Below are positions 1 through 5,451 of a DNA stretch of 9,280 nucleotides, piece by piece. The translations under genes were made by a program, and so were the position numbers. The DNA is from Gammaproteobacteria bacterium RIFCSPHIGHO2_12_FULL_38_11 (GTDB lineage: Bacteria; Pseudomonadota; Gammaproteobacteria; Coxiellales; Coxiellaceae): positions 5,985-15,264 of the forward strand of contig MGXX01000069.1 of the NCBI GenBank assembly GCA_001801515.1. The letters run 5' to 3'. Numbering within the stretch: the first letter of the stretch is position 1; the number at the start of each line of letters is the position of its first letter. The notes beneath the pieces were generated by a model. The model worked only from the letters and a program-made list of their open reading frames with translations, made no database searches and had not been told where the DNA came from.

Positions 1-26
1 TTGCTCATCGTAAAATGCGAAGGATC

Positions 27-55
27 ATGATAACCCAGCGGGTGCGACAACTCAA
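27..55 (-). promoter_or_regulatory. Possible sigma70-like promoter for a gene leaving the left edge
   Basis: Read on the minus strand, TTGAGT (55-50) is followed after exactly 17 nt by TATCAT (32-27). That gives 4/6 and 5/6 matches to the sigma70 consensus at ideal spacing. Transcription would start near position 20 and run off the left edge. A minus-strand ATG at 8-6 could begin a divergent gene, but it has no visible Shine-Dalgarno and only three codons would lie in the window. The boxes are seen; their function is inferred and weak. Confidence 0.3.
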
Positions 56-96
56 TCGGGTATCGGATAACCAATTACTTCAAACCAAATTACTGC

Positions 97-102
97 TACG
101 AT
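97..102 (+). promoter_or_regulatory. Possible -10 box for the ispZ-yciI-bolA run
   Basis: TACGAT at 97-102 matches the sigma70 -10 box at 5 of 6 positions. It lies about 34 nt before the ispZ start, so a transcript would begin near 109. No good -35 box is visible 16-18 nt upstream, so the call rests on one hexamer and position. Bases 1-135 otherwise contain no gene that I can support. Confidence 0.22.
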
Positions 103-135
103 ATTTCCCACCAGACACTTTAAGTAAGGTTACAC

Positions 136-675
136 ATGAAGCTGCTTTTCGACTACTTCCCGATTATTTGCTTTTTTATCGTCTACAAATTCTATGGTGT
201 TTTTGTGGCAACGGCCGCAACGATGGCGGCTTGCGTATTGCAGAATATTGTTTACTGGCTTATTCACAAACGTTTTGAAAAGTTGCATGTGATTACATTG
301 ATCAGCGTGCTCGTGCTCGGCGGTTTTACGTTAATTTTTCACAAAGCGATTTTTATTCAATGGAAGCCCAGCATTATCTATTGGGTATTTTCGCTTGCCT
401 TGCTCTACAGTCACTATTTTTCAAAAAAGAATTTGATGGCGCGTATGTTAGATACAAAAATTATCTTGCCAGAAAAAATTTGGACGCATTTAAATATGGC
501 ATGGGCATTATTTTTTATTTTTTTGGGATTTTTAAATATTTATGTGGTATATCATTATTCAATGAATGCGTGGGTGAATTTTAAATTATTCGGCACACTC
601 GGATTAACCATTGTCTTTACAATTGGTCAAGCTATTTATATGTCTCGCCATGTTAGGGACGATCAAAAAATTTAA
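136..675 (+). CDS. ispZ: Septation/inner-membrane protein YciB (IspZ)
   Basis: Inner-membrane protein of the YciB/IspZ family, 179 residues, the same length as E. coli YciB. The family is implicated in envelope integrity and septum formation, with no known catalytic activity. It is almost entirely hydrophobic, with about five membrane segments. Recognisable family blocks are the N-terminal KLLFDYFPIICFFIVYKFYG, the central GGFTLIFH and FIQWKPSIIY, and the late LNMAWALFFI and WVNFKLFG. The ATG at 136 has TAAGG at 125-129, 6 nt upstream, which supports this start. It is probably the first gene of a run with yciI (8-10 nt gap) and bolA. An overlapping open frame at 15-278 has no recognisable protein content and is rejected. 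Confidence 0.95.
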   Translation: MKLLFDYFPIICFFIVYKFYGVFVATAATMAACVLQNIVYWLIHKRFEKLHVITLISVLVLGGFTLIFHKAIFIQWKPSIIYWVFSLALLYSHYFSKKNLMARMLDTKIILPEKIWTHLNMAWALFFIFLGFLNIYVVYHYSMNAWVNFKLFGTLGLTIVFTIGQAIYMSRHVRDDQKI

Positions 676-685
676 AGAGTAAATG

Positions 686-997
686 ATGAAAAATGTTTAC
701 GCGATTATTTGTGAAGATGCGGAAAATGTCTTGGAAAAACGAAAGAGCATTCGTCCAGCACATTTAAAACGATTAGAACAATTATCAGCAGACAATCGCT
801 TATTGGCTGCAGGCCCATTGATGAATCAAGATGGCGATAATCCTTTTGTTGCCGGTATTCACGGTTCGCTTATCGTTGCAAGATTTCATTCACTCGACGA
901 AGCGAAAGAATGGATTGCAGCGGATCCATTTGTCACTGCCGAAGTTTATAAAAGTGTCGCAGTGAAGCCATTTAAAATCGTATTACCTGAGACATAA
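686..997 (+). CDS. yciI: YciI-family protein
   Basis: Small soluble YciI-like protein with a ferredoxin-like dimeric alpha+beta barrel fold. Its cellular role is not established, although the family carries a conserved His-Asp pair proposed to act in catalysis. Counting from the ATG at 686 (103 residues), the motif RPAHLKRL holds His26 and AADPF holds Asp80. AAGPL and SVAVKPFK are also typical of the family. Two ATGs lie in tandem at 683 and 686. The only purine-rich site, GAG at 677-679, is 3 nt from the first and 6 nt from the second, so 686 is preferred; 683 adds one Met. It follows ispZ closely and precedes bolA by 6 nt, an arrangement consistent with one transcript. Confidence 0.92.
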   Translation: MKNVYAIICEDAENVLEKRKSIRPAHLKRLEQLSADNRLLAAGPLMNQDGDNPFVAGIHGSLIVARFHSLDEAKEWIAADPFVTAEVYKSVAVKPFKIVLPET

Positions 998-1003
998 ACA
1001 GCC

Positions 1004-1255
1004 ATGCAGCCCACCACCACATTAATCCACACCGCGCTCACCCATGCTTTTCCCGGCGCAGACATTCACGTGCAAGATGATCGCGAAGAGCATATGGGGC
1101 ACGCACATCAAGACAGTGGGCATTTTACAGTGATCATTAAATCGCCTTGTTTTGAAGGAAAAAATAACATTCAGCGTCATCGCATGGTATATGAAGCATT
1201 GGGTACGCTGATGCAAACTCATATTCACGCATTAAGAATACAAGCTGATTGTTAA
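1004..1255 (+). CDS. bolA: BolA-family protein
   Basis: BolA-type protein of 83 residues. BolA proteins bind monothiol glutaredoxins through a shared Fe-S cluster and link iron-sulphur status to envelope and stationary-phase responses. Visible family features are GHFTVIIKS in the central strand, the FEGK turn, the RHRMVYEALG helix (about residues 58-67) and the closing IHALRIQA. A His-rich loop around HMGHAHQDSGH supplies candidate metal-ligand histidines. It resembles short BolA1-like proteins more than IbaG, because the RHRM..Y helix is intact. It starts 6 nt after the yciI stop without a clear Shine-Dalgarno, so translational coupling to yciI is likely. The C-terminus is short, ending soon after the last core strand, so the longer E. 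coli BolA tail is absent. Confidence 0.88.
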   Translation: MQPTTTLIHTALTHAFPGADIHVQDDREEHMGHAHQDSGHFTVIIKSPCFEGKNNIQRHRMVYEALGTLMQTHIHALRIQADC

Positions 1256-1407
1256 AGCTGCAGAGATCAGCAGTCGGCAAGAAAATATTTATATTGGTTG
1301 ATCCCAGATAACTGATAACGGATAACTGATAACCAATAATCGACTTCCCTATCTCAAAACACCCGTGTAGACTAGCTTCATTTTCATTCGCCAGAGGATG
1401 GAGCATT
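1256..1407. other. Intergenic spacer between bolA and csiV
   Basis: This 152-nt gap holds the heptamer repeat described separately, and the csiV ribosome binding site (GGAG at 1400-1403, with AGAGGA just before). A weak -10-like TAGACT at 1368-1373 sits 17 nt after TTCCCT; it may drive csiV but matches poorly. The short inverted repeat GCTGAT/ATCAGC at 1246-1271 has no T-run after it and is not a convincing terminator. Confidence 0.5.
1293..1337. repeat. Heptamer repeat cluster with flanking inverted arms
   Basis: Four consecutive 7-mers run from 1307 to 1334: GATAACT, GATAACG, GATAACT, GATAACC. The block is bracketed by ATTGGTT (1293-1299) and AACCAAT (1331-1337), which are perfect reverse complements. 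A bulged G and three further pairs (1301-1303 with 1328-1330) extend the stem. The reverse complement of the unit, AGTTATC, differs by one base from the AGTAATC unit found before mutY, which suggests one repeat family. Confidence 0.7.
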
Positions 1408-1989
1408 ATGAAACGCATCTTGTCGATTTTGTCGCTGTGTCTTTCCTTATTTGTCTGCGCGAGTTTTGGATTACCCGCCGCAAGAACGTATAACGTGCAA
1501 GTGATTATTTTCTCGCACATCACACCGCAAACTTTATCACAAGAACAATGGCCAATGTTGTCCGCAGATGACATCAACACGTTCGCCGCAAACACAGCAC
1601 CAGCACAACCCGCTGCTGCACTACAACATGAAGAAAATGTTCTGCGAAACAGCGCTGATTACAAAGTGCTATTGAGTGGATCATGGCAAGAATCATGGTA
1701 TGACAATGGCTCATCCATCACAATTCCCATTTCCAATAATGGTGCATTGCGCGGCGCTCTTACAATTAACTTGACCAATTATTTTGATGTTCACACCAAT
1801 TTATTTTTATCACAACCAACAGCCGATCTGCAAAAAATAGCGACCAATGGTTATTTTAACGAGATCAAACAACCTGATTTTTATTTTCAATTGAGCCAGG
1901 ATCGCCGAATGCGCAGCAATGAATTAAATTATATCAGCAATCCGATTATGGGCATGCTGATTAAAATCACGCGCCTGTCGCCCAATTAA
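1408..1989 (+). CDS. csiV: CsiV-like periplasmic (peptidoglycan-binding) protein
   Basis: Exported protein of 193 residues that I assign to the CsiV family (formerly DUF2803). In Vibrio cholerae, CsiV binds peptidoglycan and supports cell-wall synthesis with LpoA and PBP1A. Residues 1-25 form a signal peptide: positive MKR, a hydrophobic core, then a likely AXA-type cut near GLPAA. The mature protein opens with RTYNVQVIIFSH and EQWP, as expected for the family. A middle GALRGALTINLTNYFDVHTN resembles the family's strand that describes decorated beta structure. The C-terminus has the most telling block, RRMRSNELNYISNPIMGMLI (166-185). GGAG at 1400-1403 sets the ATG. The downstream barrel gene starts 47 nt later and is probably co-transcribed. 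The family call rests on remembered motifs; the exact role here is inferred. Confidence 0.75.
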   Translation: MKRILSILSLCLSLFVCASFGLPAARTYNVQVIIFSHITPQTLSQEQWPMLSADDINTFAANTAPAQPAAALQHEENVLRNSADYKVLLSGSWQESWYDNGSSITIPISNNGALRGALTINLTNYFDVHTNLFLSQPTADLQKIATNGYFNEIKQPDFYFQLSQDRRMRSNELNYISNPIMGMLIKITRLSPN

Positions 1990-2036
1990 TACGGAAAAAT
2001 AAATAGCTGGATGCTGTAACAACACTTGAGAAAAAC

Positions 2037-3245
2037 ATGCTATTTATTAAAAAATTTATTACCGTTGCATTATTGTGTTCGTTAATTTTCACCGCAGAAG
2101 CAGATACAGCAAAATATCCACCCGACTCGCGCTCGCAATTACCACCATCATTAAATAACACCTATGTCGGCTTGGGTGCTGGTTACACAGATATTCCCTA
2201 CTCGAATGCCGATTTATTAAATGGTTTTCAAGCCGCATCATTCAGCAATCCGCATTTTGGTTTAAATGTTTATATCGGTCACTACTTTAATCGCTATTTG
2301 GCTGCTGAAATCAGCTTGATGCGTCCTGTAAAATGGGCCTATGCCTACGGCATTCAAACACCCAATGATTGGCATTCTATTTGGGTTTCACTCTTTGGGA
2401 TTTCGCTGCGCCCCACTCTGCCACTTTCAAATAAGTTGAGTTTGTATGGATTAGCGGGGTTGGGAATTGTCTCGCGCCATGGTTTTACCGTGAATGGTGG
2501 CACAACGGTTATTCCATCTGAAGATATCTACACATTTTTAACCGGCGGTGGTTTTGACTACAACATATCAGGCGGCTGGCATGCGACACTCGGCGTTGAA
2601 GATTCTTTAGCGCAGCCGCAAAAACAACAGCCCAATATGTGGTATGGGTTCACGAGCTTTTATTATTTGTTCCACAGTATTCATTTGCCAAAATATTACG
2701 ACACGTATTATATTTTTCACAAAAACCTTATTCAGTTCGGCGGATTTATTACGAGCGTTTTTAATCCAAACATTAATAAATATTTTAGTGTCGGCTACTT
2801 GCCCGTTTTCTGGACCGGTGATGTCAAAGCGCGCAATGGCGAACAAATTATTTATCAACGCAATATCTTTCACACACATAAAATATTTTCATTTGATGTG
2901 GGTGTGAGCGCATCAAACTATCATTCATCTGTCAATAACACCCCTTTTCAAGCATATTCTGTATTTCCGGAATTTCGTTTTTGGTTTTTACGTAGACCTA
3001 CTGCTGACTTATATTTTATTTATTCTGTCGCGGGTCCGTCGTATATTTCTCGTTATAATATCGACAACATCTATCTCGGTGGCAATTTTACATTCCAAGA
3101 TTTAATGGGTATTGGTGGTTTCTTCGGACACAAAAAACATTTGAACGTCGCGATGACGATCGGTCATTATTCAAATGGTAATTTGTTGCCGAATAATCCA
3201 GGTGTCACCGTTCCGTTGATTGTGTCGGTGGGGGATGCGTTTTAA
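2037..3245 (+). CDS. Two-barrel outer-membrane protein with C-terminal PagL-like deacylase domain
   Basis: 402-residue outer-membrane protein. Residues 1-22 look like a signal peptide. Residues about 42-212 read as an OmpA/OmpW-like small barrel: alternating aromatic strands starting YVGLGAGY and ending in FYYLF, a typical barrel terminus. Residues about 230-402 resemble PagL, the outer-membrane lipid A 3-O-deacylase. Evidence is the FTFQDLMGIGGFFG block (351-364), then GHYSNG with His377, Ser379 and Asn380 matching the PagL His-Ser active site, and a final aromatic strand ending in Phe402. The third PagL residue, Glu, would fall 14 residues after the His, but Thr391 stands there, so activity is uncertain. 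The Shine-Dalgarno (TTGAGA, 2026-2031) is weak. It lies 47 nt after csiV. The PagL assignment is from motif recall; the join could also be an unrecognised longer family. Confidence 0.72.
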   Translation: MLFIKKFITVALLCSLIFTAEADTAKYPPDSRSQLPPSLNNTYVGLGAGYTDIPYSNADLLNGFQAASFSNPHFGLNVYIGHYFNRYLAAEISLMRPVKWAYAYGIQTPNDWHSIWVSLFGISLRPTLPLSNKLSLYGLAGLGIVSRHGFTVNGGTTVIPSEDIYTFLTGGGFDYNISGGWHATLGVEDSLAQPQKQQPNMWYGFTSFYYLFHSIHLPKYYDTYYIFHKNLIQFGGFITSVFNPNINKYFSVGYLPVFWTGDVKARNGEQIIYQRNIFHTHKIFSFDVGVSASNYHSSVNNTPFQAYSVFPEFRFWFLRRPTADLYFIYSVAGPSYISRYNIDNIYLGGNFTFQDLMGIGGFFGHKKHLNVAMTIGHYSNGNLLPNNPGVTVPLIVSVGDAF

Positions 3246-3361
3246 TTTTTTTCTGCCCGCAGAAAAAGTAATCAGTAATCAGTAATCAGTAATCAGTAGT
3301 CAGTAATGAGCACTGATTGCTGTGATTACTGATTACTGATTACTAACCATGCGTAATTGTA
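3246..3361. other. Intergenic spacer between the barrel gene and mutY
   Basis: The first 22 nt hold a small dyad, TTTTTCTG (3248-3255) and CAGAAAAA (3260-3267) around CCCG. It lacks a following T-run on either strand, so it is not a clear terminator. The rest is the long heptamer hairpin listed separately. No Shine-Dalgarno is evident in the last 17 nt before the mutY ATG, and no -10/-35 pair stands out. Confidence 0.5.
3267..3344. repeat. Heptamer array folding into a long hairpin upstream of mutY
   Basis: AGTAATC is repeated four times in tandem (3267-3294), followed by the variants AGTAGTC and AGTAATG to 3308. After a short centre, the reverse complement GATTACT is repeated three times (3324-3344), with a variant GATTGCT at 3315-3321. 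Positions 3274-3295 pair perfectly with 3323-3344 (22 bp). Beyond a 5-nt bulge, 3301-3307 pairs with 3316-3322 with one G-T wobble, leaving an 8-nt loop. The mutY start is only 17 nt past the stem. Confidence 0.85.
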
Positions 3362-4423
3362 ATGAACAGCACACAAGCACACACCTTTTCTACACATCTC
3401 CTCACCTGGTACCAAACCCACGGCCGCCACGATTTGCCATGGCAACACAATCCAACACCCTATCGCGTTTGGATTTCGGAAATCATGTTACAACAAACAC
3501 AAGTTGCAACGGTGATCCCCTACTATCTTCGTTTTATGCAATCATTTCCAACTTTAAAATCGCTATCGCTCGCGAAAGAAGATGATGTGTTATCGCATTG
3601 GTCAGGGCTGGGTTATTATGCGCGGGCACGCAATATTGTGAAGACTGCAAAAATTATTGCAGAAAAATATCGCGGACGATTTCCAAAAACAGTTGAGGAA
3701 ATCTGCAATCTGCCTGGCATCGGGCAATCGACTGCTGGCGCTATTTTTTCTTTTTCACAGCGAAAACGAGCAGTGATTCTCGATGGGAATGTCAAACGCG
3801 TGTTAGCGCGTTATTTTGCAATCAGTCAGCCGATCAATCAGAAAAATACACTTGATGAGATGTGGCTGCTTGCAGAAAAGCTCACACCTGAAAAAAATGC
3901 ACACCATTACAATCAAGCCATTATGGATTTGGGTGCAACCGTATGCACGCGCAGCAAACCACAATGCTCCGCTTGCCCGTTTCGAAAAAATTGCGAAGCA
4001 CTGAATGCTGGCACACCAACACAATTTCCGATTAAAAGCGGCAAAAAAACGCGGCCAACAAAACATGTAGTGCTTTATATTATTCGCAACATGCAAAATG
4101 AAATTGCATTGATAAAACGGCCCACCAAAGGAATTTGGGGTGGACTGTGGAGTTTTCCGGAATACTGGGACCAGGAATCTGAAATCAGGAATCAGTACAA
4201 ATTTCAAAACAGGGTATTGCAACCAATAGGTCAATTGCCGCAAATCAAGCATCAGTTCACGCACTTCACACTGATGATCACACCTGTATTGTGCAAACCA
4301 ACAAAAAAAATAACCAGCAATGAATTATTTTGGTATAAACTCGATACGCGCTTACCGGGCGGCATTGCAGCGCCGGTTGCCAACATTCTCAAACAATTAA
4401 ACGCTGAGGCAGCAATCCCATGA
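3362..4423 (+). CDS. mutY: Adenine DNA glycosylase MutY
   Basis: Removes adenine mispaired with 8-oxoguanine, the GO repair pathway's second line of defence. It has 353 residues against 350 in E. coli. The N-terminal glycosylase domain carries WISEIMLQQTQVATVIPYY with the catalytic Glu40, the helix-hairpin-helix LPGIGQSTAGAI (117-128) and catalytic Asp141 in ILDGNVKRVLAR. The [4Fe-4S] loop is complete: Cys195-X6-Cys202-X2-Cys205-X5-Cys211. A C-terminal NUDIX-like domain (about 225-345) includes HQFTHF, the counterpart of the E. coli FSH 8-oxoG-recognition loop. Residues 271-278 (QESEIRNQ) are encoded by a heptamer repeat in the variable NUDIX part. The start is fixed by homology; an in-frame stop lies at 3344-3346 and there is no good Shine-Dalgarno. 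It overlaps yggX by 4 nt. Confidence 0.97.
   Translation: MNSTQAHTFSTHLLTWYQTHGRHDLPWQHNPTPYRVWISEIMLQQTQVATVIPYYLRFMQSFPTLKSLSLAKEDDVLSHWSGLGYYARARNIVKTAKIIAEKYRGRFPKTVEEICNLPGIGQSTAGAIFSFSQRKRAVILDGNVKRVLARYFAISQPINQKNTLDEMWLLAEKLTPEKNAHHYNQAIMDLGATVCTRSKPQCSACPFRKNCEALNAGTPTQFPIKSGKKTRPTKHVVLYIIRNMQNEIALIKRPTKGIWGGLWSFPEYWDQESEIRNQYKFQNRVLQPIGQLPQIKHQFTHFTLMITPVLCKPTKKITSNELFWYKLDTRLPGGIAAPVANILKQLNAEAAIP
4173..4193 (+). repeat. Heptamer repeat inside mutY
   Basis: Three adjacent 7-mers, AGGAATC, TGAAATC and AGGAATC, are followed by AGTAC. AGGAATC differs by one base from the AGTAATC unit of the array upstream of the same gene. Twenty-one nt is a whole number of codons, so the reading frame is kept. 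The block encodes most of QESEIRNQ, in a linker-like part of the C-terminal domain where MutY proteins vary. Confidence 0.6.
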
Positions 4424-4689
4424 CACACATTGTACACTGCACAAAACTCGGTATCGAATCGGAAGGACTAAGCGAACCACCGTTTCCAACTACGCTCGGT
4501 CAACGCATCTATGATCAGATTTCACAACAAGCCTGGGATTTATGGATTGCGCATCAAACCATGTTGATTAACGAATATAAACTCAGTTTAATTGAAAAAA
4601 AATCGCGTGATTTTCTCATTCAAGAAATGGAAAAATTTTTGTTTGGCGGCAATGCTGAAAAACCGCCCGGATTTCGGGATATGACTTGA
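4420..4689 (+). CDS. yggX: Fe(2+)-trafficking protein YggX
   Basis: Small protein of 89 residues that protects Fe-S enzymes from oxidative damage and takes part in Fe(II) handling. It matches the family end to end: conserved Cys7 in VHCTKLG, then PPFPTTLGQRIYDQISQQAW, W..HQTMLINEYKLS, and EMEKFLFGG near the C-terminus. Its ATG overlaps the mutY stop (ATGA at 4420-4423), with GAGG at 4406-4409 as a distant ribosome site, so translational coupling with mutY is likely. The pairing makes sense because MutY carries a [4Fe-4S] cluster; the mutY-yggX order is common in gammaproteobacteria. The stop codon lies inside the -35 box of the tRNA-Phe promoter. Confidence 0.96.
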   Translation: MTHIVHCTKLGIESEGLSEPPFPTTLGQRIYDQISQQAWDLWIAHQTMLINEYKLSLIEKKSRDFLIQEMEKFLFGGNAEKPPGFRDMT

Positions 4690-4714
4690 CTAATGCGGCT
4701 CCAACCTGTTTAAT
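4686..4714 (+). promoter_or_regulatory. Sigma70-like promoter of tRNA-Phe
   Basis: TTGACT (4686-4691) and TTTAAT (4709-4714) are separated by exactly 17 nt, each matching the consensus at 5 of 6 positions. Transcription would start near 4721, leaving a leader of about 14 nt before the tRNA. The -35 box overlaps the yggX stop codon (4687-4689), so the tRNA has its own promoter embedded in the end of the preceding gene. Confidence 0.72.
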
Positions 4715-4734
4715 CTACAACGTTTTACAACCCT

Positions 4735-4810
<76 letters not shown>

Positions 4811-4816
4811 ATAAAA

Positions 4817-5038
4817 TTAAGCAGTTAGACCCATTTCCGCATCAATCCCAAAATTGCCTGCGGGACTTTTGCGGGACTTAAACTGTGCATCACTCTTCAC
4901 AGACTCCAATGTCGGACTGCTATTCACTCTTATACAAGCTTTATTAGCAGCTTCAATTAATTTTACAATTTCTGATAGTGAGTAATGCGTCGTAATACGA
5001 CCTGATGTATGCCCCAATAAATTAAGGTAGTGCCATTG
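4817..5038 (-). pseudogene. C-terminal remnant of a phage-type tyrosine recombinase (integrase)
   Basis: The minus-strand frame reads LLGHTSGRITTHYSLSEIVKLIEAANKAC and ends in a stop at 4817-4819. LLGH..GRITTHYS matches the last part of the tyrosine-recombinase catalytic domain: the LGH block, then the nucleophile Tyr in THYS. The rest of the catalytic Arg-His-Arg set and the N-terminal domains are missing. Upstream the frame runs through QWHYLNLLGH into a stop at 5047-5045, inside the end of gloA. A full integrase would be about 350-400 residues, so over 80% is gone. No start or ribosome site is present, so it is most likely untranslated. GCGGGACTT is repeated at 4860-4868 and 4871-4879. Position beside tRNA-Phe supports a decayed integrative element. 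Confidence 0.7.
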
Positions 5039-5039
5039 G

Positions 5040-5417
5040 TCAGATCAACTCAATTTTATAGCCATTTGGGTCTTGCACAAAAGCAATCACTGTTGTACCG
5101 CCTTTCACAGGGCCTGGTTTTCGCGTTACTACACCACCCTGTTTTTCTATTCGCTCGCAAGCCTTATACACATCATCAACTTTAAAACACAAATGACCGA
5201 AAGCTTCGCCGTGCTGATATTCTGATCTACCCCAATTATAAGTCAGTTCAAGCACGGTCTCTGAATTCGGATCATCGGTATATCCTAGAAATGCCAGCGT
5301 ATATTTGTATTCTGCATTTTCAGTTTTCTTCTGTAATTTCATGTCGAACATTTTGACGTAAAAATCGATCGACTCTTGCAGATCATTTACTCGAATCATC
5401 ACATGTGCAAAACGCAT
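5040..5417 (-). CDS. gloA: Lactoylglutathione lyase (glyoxalase I)
   Basis: Isomerises the hemithioacetal of methylglyoxal and glutathione to S-lactoylglutathione, the first step of methylglyoxal detoxification. It is cytosolic, dimeric and metal-dependent. From the ATG at 5417 it has 125 residues. All four expected metal ligands are present: His5, Glu57, His75 and Glu123. Strong family blocks are [56 protein letters not shown] at 5426-5423 places the start at 5417; an upstream GTG at 5423 overlaps that site and is unlikely. The protein stops two residues after Glu123, about 10 shorter than E. coli GloA, exactly where the integrase remnant begins. The catalytic core is complete. It follows the transporter by 34 nt and may share its transcript. 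Confidence 0.95.
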   Translation of the reverse strand: MRFAHVMIRVNDLQESIDFYVKMFDMKLQKKTENAEYKYTLAFLGYTDDPNSETVLELTYNWGRSEYQHGEAFGHLCFKVDDVYKACERIEKQGGVVTRKPGPVKGGTTVIAFVQDPNGYKIELI

Positions 5418-5422
5418 AATCA

Positions 5423-5426
5423 CTCC
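5423..5426 (-). promoter_or_regulatory. Ribosome binding site that decides the gloA start
   Basis: GGAG on the minus strand lies 5 nt before the ATG at 5417-5415 and overlaps the alternative GTG at 5423-5421. The later ATG also aligns with the usual MR..H N-terminus of GloA. Confidence 0.8.
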
Positions 5427-5451
5427 ATAAAATAGTTGTTTTTAAAAATTT

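Noticed and set aside
15..278. Open frame overlapping the ispZ start
   Set aside because: Its second half is the ispZ coding sequence read in another frame, its N-terminal part resembles no family I recognise, and it has no ribosome site; ispZ is unmistakable.
1246..1271. GCTGAT/ATCAGC dyad at the end of bolA as a terminator
   Set aside because: Six pairs with a 14-nt loop, overlapping the coding end, and no following T-run.
1137..1595. 152-codon minus-strand open frame across bolA, the spacer and csiV
   Set aside because: It is antisense to two recognised genes and reads through the heptamer repeat (giving YQLSVISY-like residues typical of translated repeats).
2607..2907. Two overlapping open frames inside the barrel gene
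   Set aside because: No family features, and they alternate hydrophobic runs as expected from off-frame reading of a beta-barrel gene.
3248..3267. Short dyad after the barrel gene as a rho-independent terminator
   Set aside because: The stem is AT-rich except for three pairs and no T-run follows on either strand.
3267..3344. CRISPR array
   Set aside because: The repeats are 7 nt, directly adjacent without spacers, and arranged as an inverted pair; no cas genes are present.
3803..4264. 153-codon minus-strand open frame inside mutY
   Set aside because: Shadow of mutY; mutY has complete catalytic and Fe-S motifs on the plus strand.
5030..5042. Second attachment-site copy of the tRNA-Phe 3' end near the gloA end
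   Set aside because: Only ATTGGT plus CAG resembles the inverted tRNA end; the match is too short to call a duplicated att core.
5040..5417. gloA as a self-resistance or tailoring VOC protein of the ligase operon
   Set aside because: All glyoxalase I ligands and signature blocks are canonical, so ordinary methylglyoxal detoxification is the simpler reading; shared transcription alone does not show a pathway role.
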